A stretch of DNA of 6,178 bases, taken from NCBI GenBank assembly GCA_964505295.1, contig CAZDHR010000412.1, positions 1-6,178 of the forward strand, in the 5' to 3' direction. The DNA is from DATKZH01 sp964505295. Its GTDB lineage: Bacteria > Planctomycetota > Planctomycetia > Pirellulales > Thermoguttaceae. Each line of letters opens with the position of its first letter. Position 1 is the stretch's first letter. The translations under genes and the position numbers were made by a program. The notes beneath the pieces were generated by a model. The model had not been told where the DNA came from. It searched no databases and saw nothing but the letters and a program-made list of their open reading frames with translations. Below, piece by piece: positions 5,691 to 6,178 of this stretch.

Positions 5691-5720
5691 ATTATACCGA
5701 TGAACGATGATCGCGTTCAA
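5691..5720 (-). promoter_or_regulatory. Promoter of the DUF4160-DUF2442 operon
   Basis: On the minus strand, TTGAAC (5720-5715, 4 of 6 matches to the -35 consensus) and a perfect TATAAT (5696-5691) are separated by 18 bases. Transcription would begin near 5684, directly before or within AGGGAAG and about 20 bases from GTG 5664. It is the strongest sigma-70-like promoter in the window. Confidence 0.65.
5701..5719. promoter_or_regulatory. Palindrome inside the DUF4160 promoter, candidate operator
   Basis: TGAACG (5701-5706) and CGTTCA (5714-5719) form a perfect 6-base inverted repeat around a 7-base spacer. It covers most of the -35 box and the spacer of the promoter above, so a dimer bound here should block RNA polymerase. 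Operon autorepression of this kind is usual for toxin-antitoxin pairs; the binding protein is not identified. Confidence 0.45.
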
Positions 5721-5816
5721 GCCGGTCGCCGACGACCGCCCCGTAGCGGTTCCGGGACGGATCGCACGACCGCCAGGGCCCGCCGAGACCCGCCCCGCTG
5801 GCAGTGCCGGGAAGTT

Positions 5817-5835
5817 GCGCGGATATCTTCCGCGC
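5817..5835. promoter_or_regulatory. GC-rich inverted repeat just upstream of the glnS -35 box
   Basis: GCGCGGA (5817-5823) and TCCGCGC (5829-5835) are perfect 7-base arms around TATCT. The repeat ends three bases before the TTGACA at 5839. It has no T-run after it, so an upstream regulator site is more likely than a terminator. The rest of 5721-5816 holds nothing I can support. Confidence 0.4.
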
Positions 5836-5838
5836 CCG

Positions 5839-5866
5839 TTGACAATCCCGTGATCATTGGGATCAT
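5839..5866 (+). promoter_or_regulatory. Putative glnS promoter
   Basis: A perfect -35 TTGACA (5839-5844) is followed after 16 bases by GATCAT (5861-5866), 4 of 6 matches to TATAAT. Transcription would start near 5873, giving a leader of about 87 bases before ATG 5960. The -10 is weak, so the promoter may need an activator or be modest in strength. Confidence 0.5.
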
Positions 5867-5869
5867 TGG
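5852..5869 (+). repeat. Tandem 9-base direct repeat in the glnS promoter
   Basis: GATCATTGG occurs twice head to tail (5852-5860 and 5861-5869), covering the end of the spacer and the -10 box. A 9-base period is close to one helical turn, so two protein subunits could bind the same face. It may equally be a small local duplication. Confidence 0.55.
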
Positions 5870-5891
5870 GGGATGCAAGCGGCCGTCATGG

Positions 5892-5928
5892 CTGCCCCTC
5901 GACGACATCGATCGACAAGCCGGGGCAG
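5892..5928 (+). promoter_or_regulatory. Stem-loop in the glnS leader
   Basis: CTGCCCC (5892-5898) pairs perfectly with GGGGCAG (5922-5928). Inside, TCGA at 5899-5902 can pair with TCGA at 5912-5915, extending the stem with a bulge. It would lie in the leader RNA about 20 bases after the predicted transcription start and 31 before the start codon, leaving the ribosome binding site free. It matches no riboswitch or T-box that I recognise. Confidence 0.38.
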
Positions 5929-5959
5929 AAGGAAAAGATACGAGAACGGAGCTACCCAC

Positions 5960-6178
5960 ATGACCACGGACGAACCCGCCCGGCCCCTCGACTTCATCCG
6001 CGACATCGTCACCGAAGACTGCCGGACCGGCAAGTGGGAGGGGCGGGTGCATACGCGGTTTCCGCCGGAGCCGAATGGGTATTTGCACATCGGGCATGCG
6101 AAGTCGATATGCTTGAATTTTGGCGTCGCCCGGGAGTTCGGCGGGAAGTGCAACCTGCGGTTCGACGATACGAACCCG
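5960..6178 (+). CDS. glnS: Glutamine--tRNA ligase, N-terminal part (3' partial)
   Basis: The first 73 codons, cut by the window end; the full enzyme is about 550 residues or more. It charges tRNA-Gln with glutamine using ATP in the cytoplasm. The class I signature is clear: RFPPEPNGYLHIGHAKSICL (33-52) with the HIGH motif at 43-46, then LNFGVAREFGGKCNLRFDDTNP. The PEPNGYLHIGHAKSI form and RFDDTNP distinguish GlnRS (and eukaryote-like GluRS) from bacterial GluRS, which has a different motif context. The N-terminus DFIRDIVTEDCRTGK also fits GlnRS. GGAG at 5948-5951 lies 8 bases before ATG 5960. Many bacteria lack this enzyme and make Gln-tRNA by the GatCAB amidotransferase route, so its presence is informative about lineage. 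The motif binding tRNA and the KMSKS loop lie outside the window. Confidence 0.95.
   Translation, partial: MTTDEPARPLDFIRDIVTEDCRTGKWEGRVHTRFPPEPNGYLHIGHAKSICLNFGVAREFGGKCNLRFDDTNP

Noticed and set aside
5700..5963. An 87-codon plus-strand frame filling the gap before glnS
   Set aside because: It is Arg/Pro-rich, begins inside the DUF4160 promoter palindrome, and lacks a ribosome binding site. The gap is better read as regulatory.
5717..6097. A 126-codon minus-strand frame over the glnS start
   Set aside because: It overlaps the conserved glnS N-terminus in antisense and shows no family signature or good ribosome site.

Overview
The window is GC-rich and looks like a planctomycete chromosome. 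That assignment is an inference from protein style: a long envelope TPR protein, a Lys/Arg/Ala/Pro-rich tail on a DNA-repair-like protein, dispersed GTGGGTGC/GCACCCAC palindromes, and a bacterial glutaminyl-tRNA synthetase. No rRNA or other marker gene is present to confirm it.

Layout from left to right. (1) Positions 3-683 hold the 3' end of a helix-hairpin-helix (endonuclease III-like) gene with a long basic C-terminal tail. (2) Positions 713-3079 hold a large TPR protein with an N-terminal membrane or export segment. An upstream ATG overlaps the previous stop (TAATG), but the best ribosome binding site points to GTG 713. (3) Positions 3078-3141 hold two identical 23-base palindromic repeats, the first of which supplies part of the TPR stop codon. 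(4) Positions 3231-3983 encode a full-length YebC/TACO1-family protein. (5) Positions about 4065-5720 form a cassette of small accessory genes: a Phd/YefM-type antitoxin and a VapC PIN-domain toxin overlapping by 4 bases, then a 79-residue orphan gene on the same strand. Facing them is a two-gene operon of DUF4160 and DUF2442 proteins, with its own near-consensus promoter and a palindrome inside that promoter. (6) Positions about 5720-5959 are a gene-free control region with a hairpin, a TTGACA promoter containing a 9-base tandem repeat, and a leader stem-loop. (7) Positions 5960-6178 are the first 73 codons of glnS, cut off by the window end.

The housekeeping genes (yebC, glnS, the envelope TPR gene) frame an accessory island. 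The VapC pair is a recognisable toxin-antitoxin module. The convergent DUF4160/DUF2442 operon has the same architecture: two tiny genes, an 11-base gap, and a palindrome in the promoter. It is the best candidate here for an under-described system. The 79-residue gene just behind vapC is a possible third component, and its function cannot be read from the sequence.

Most other long open frames are products of high GC content lying opposite or across these genes. No tRNA, rRNA, CRISPR array, transposase or integrase is visible.
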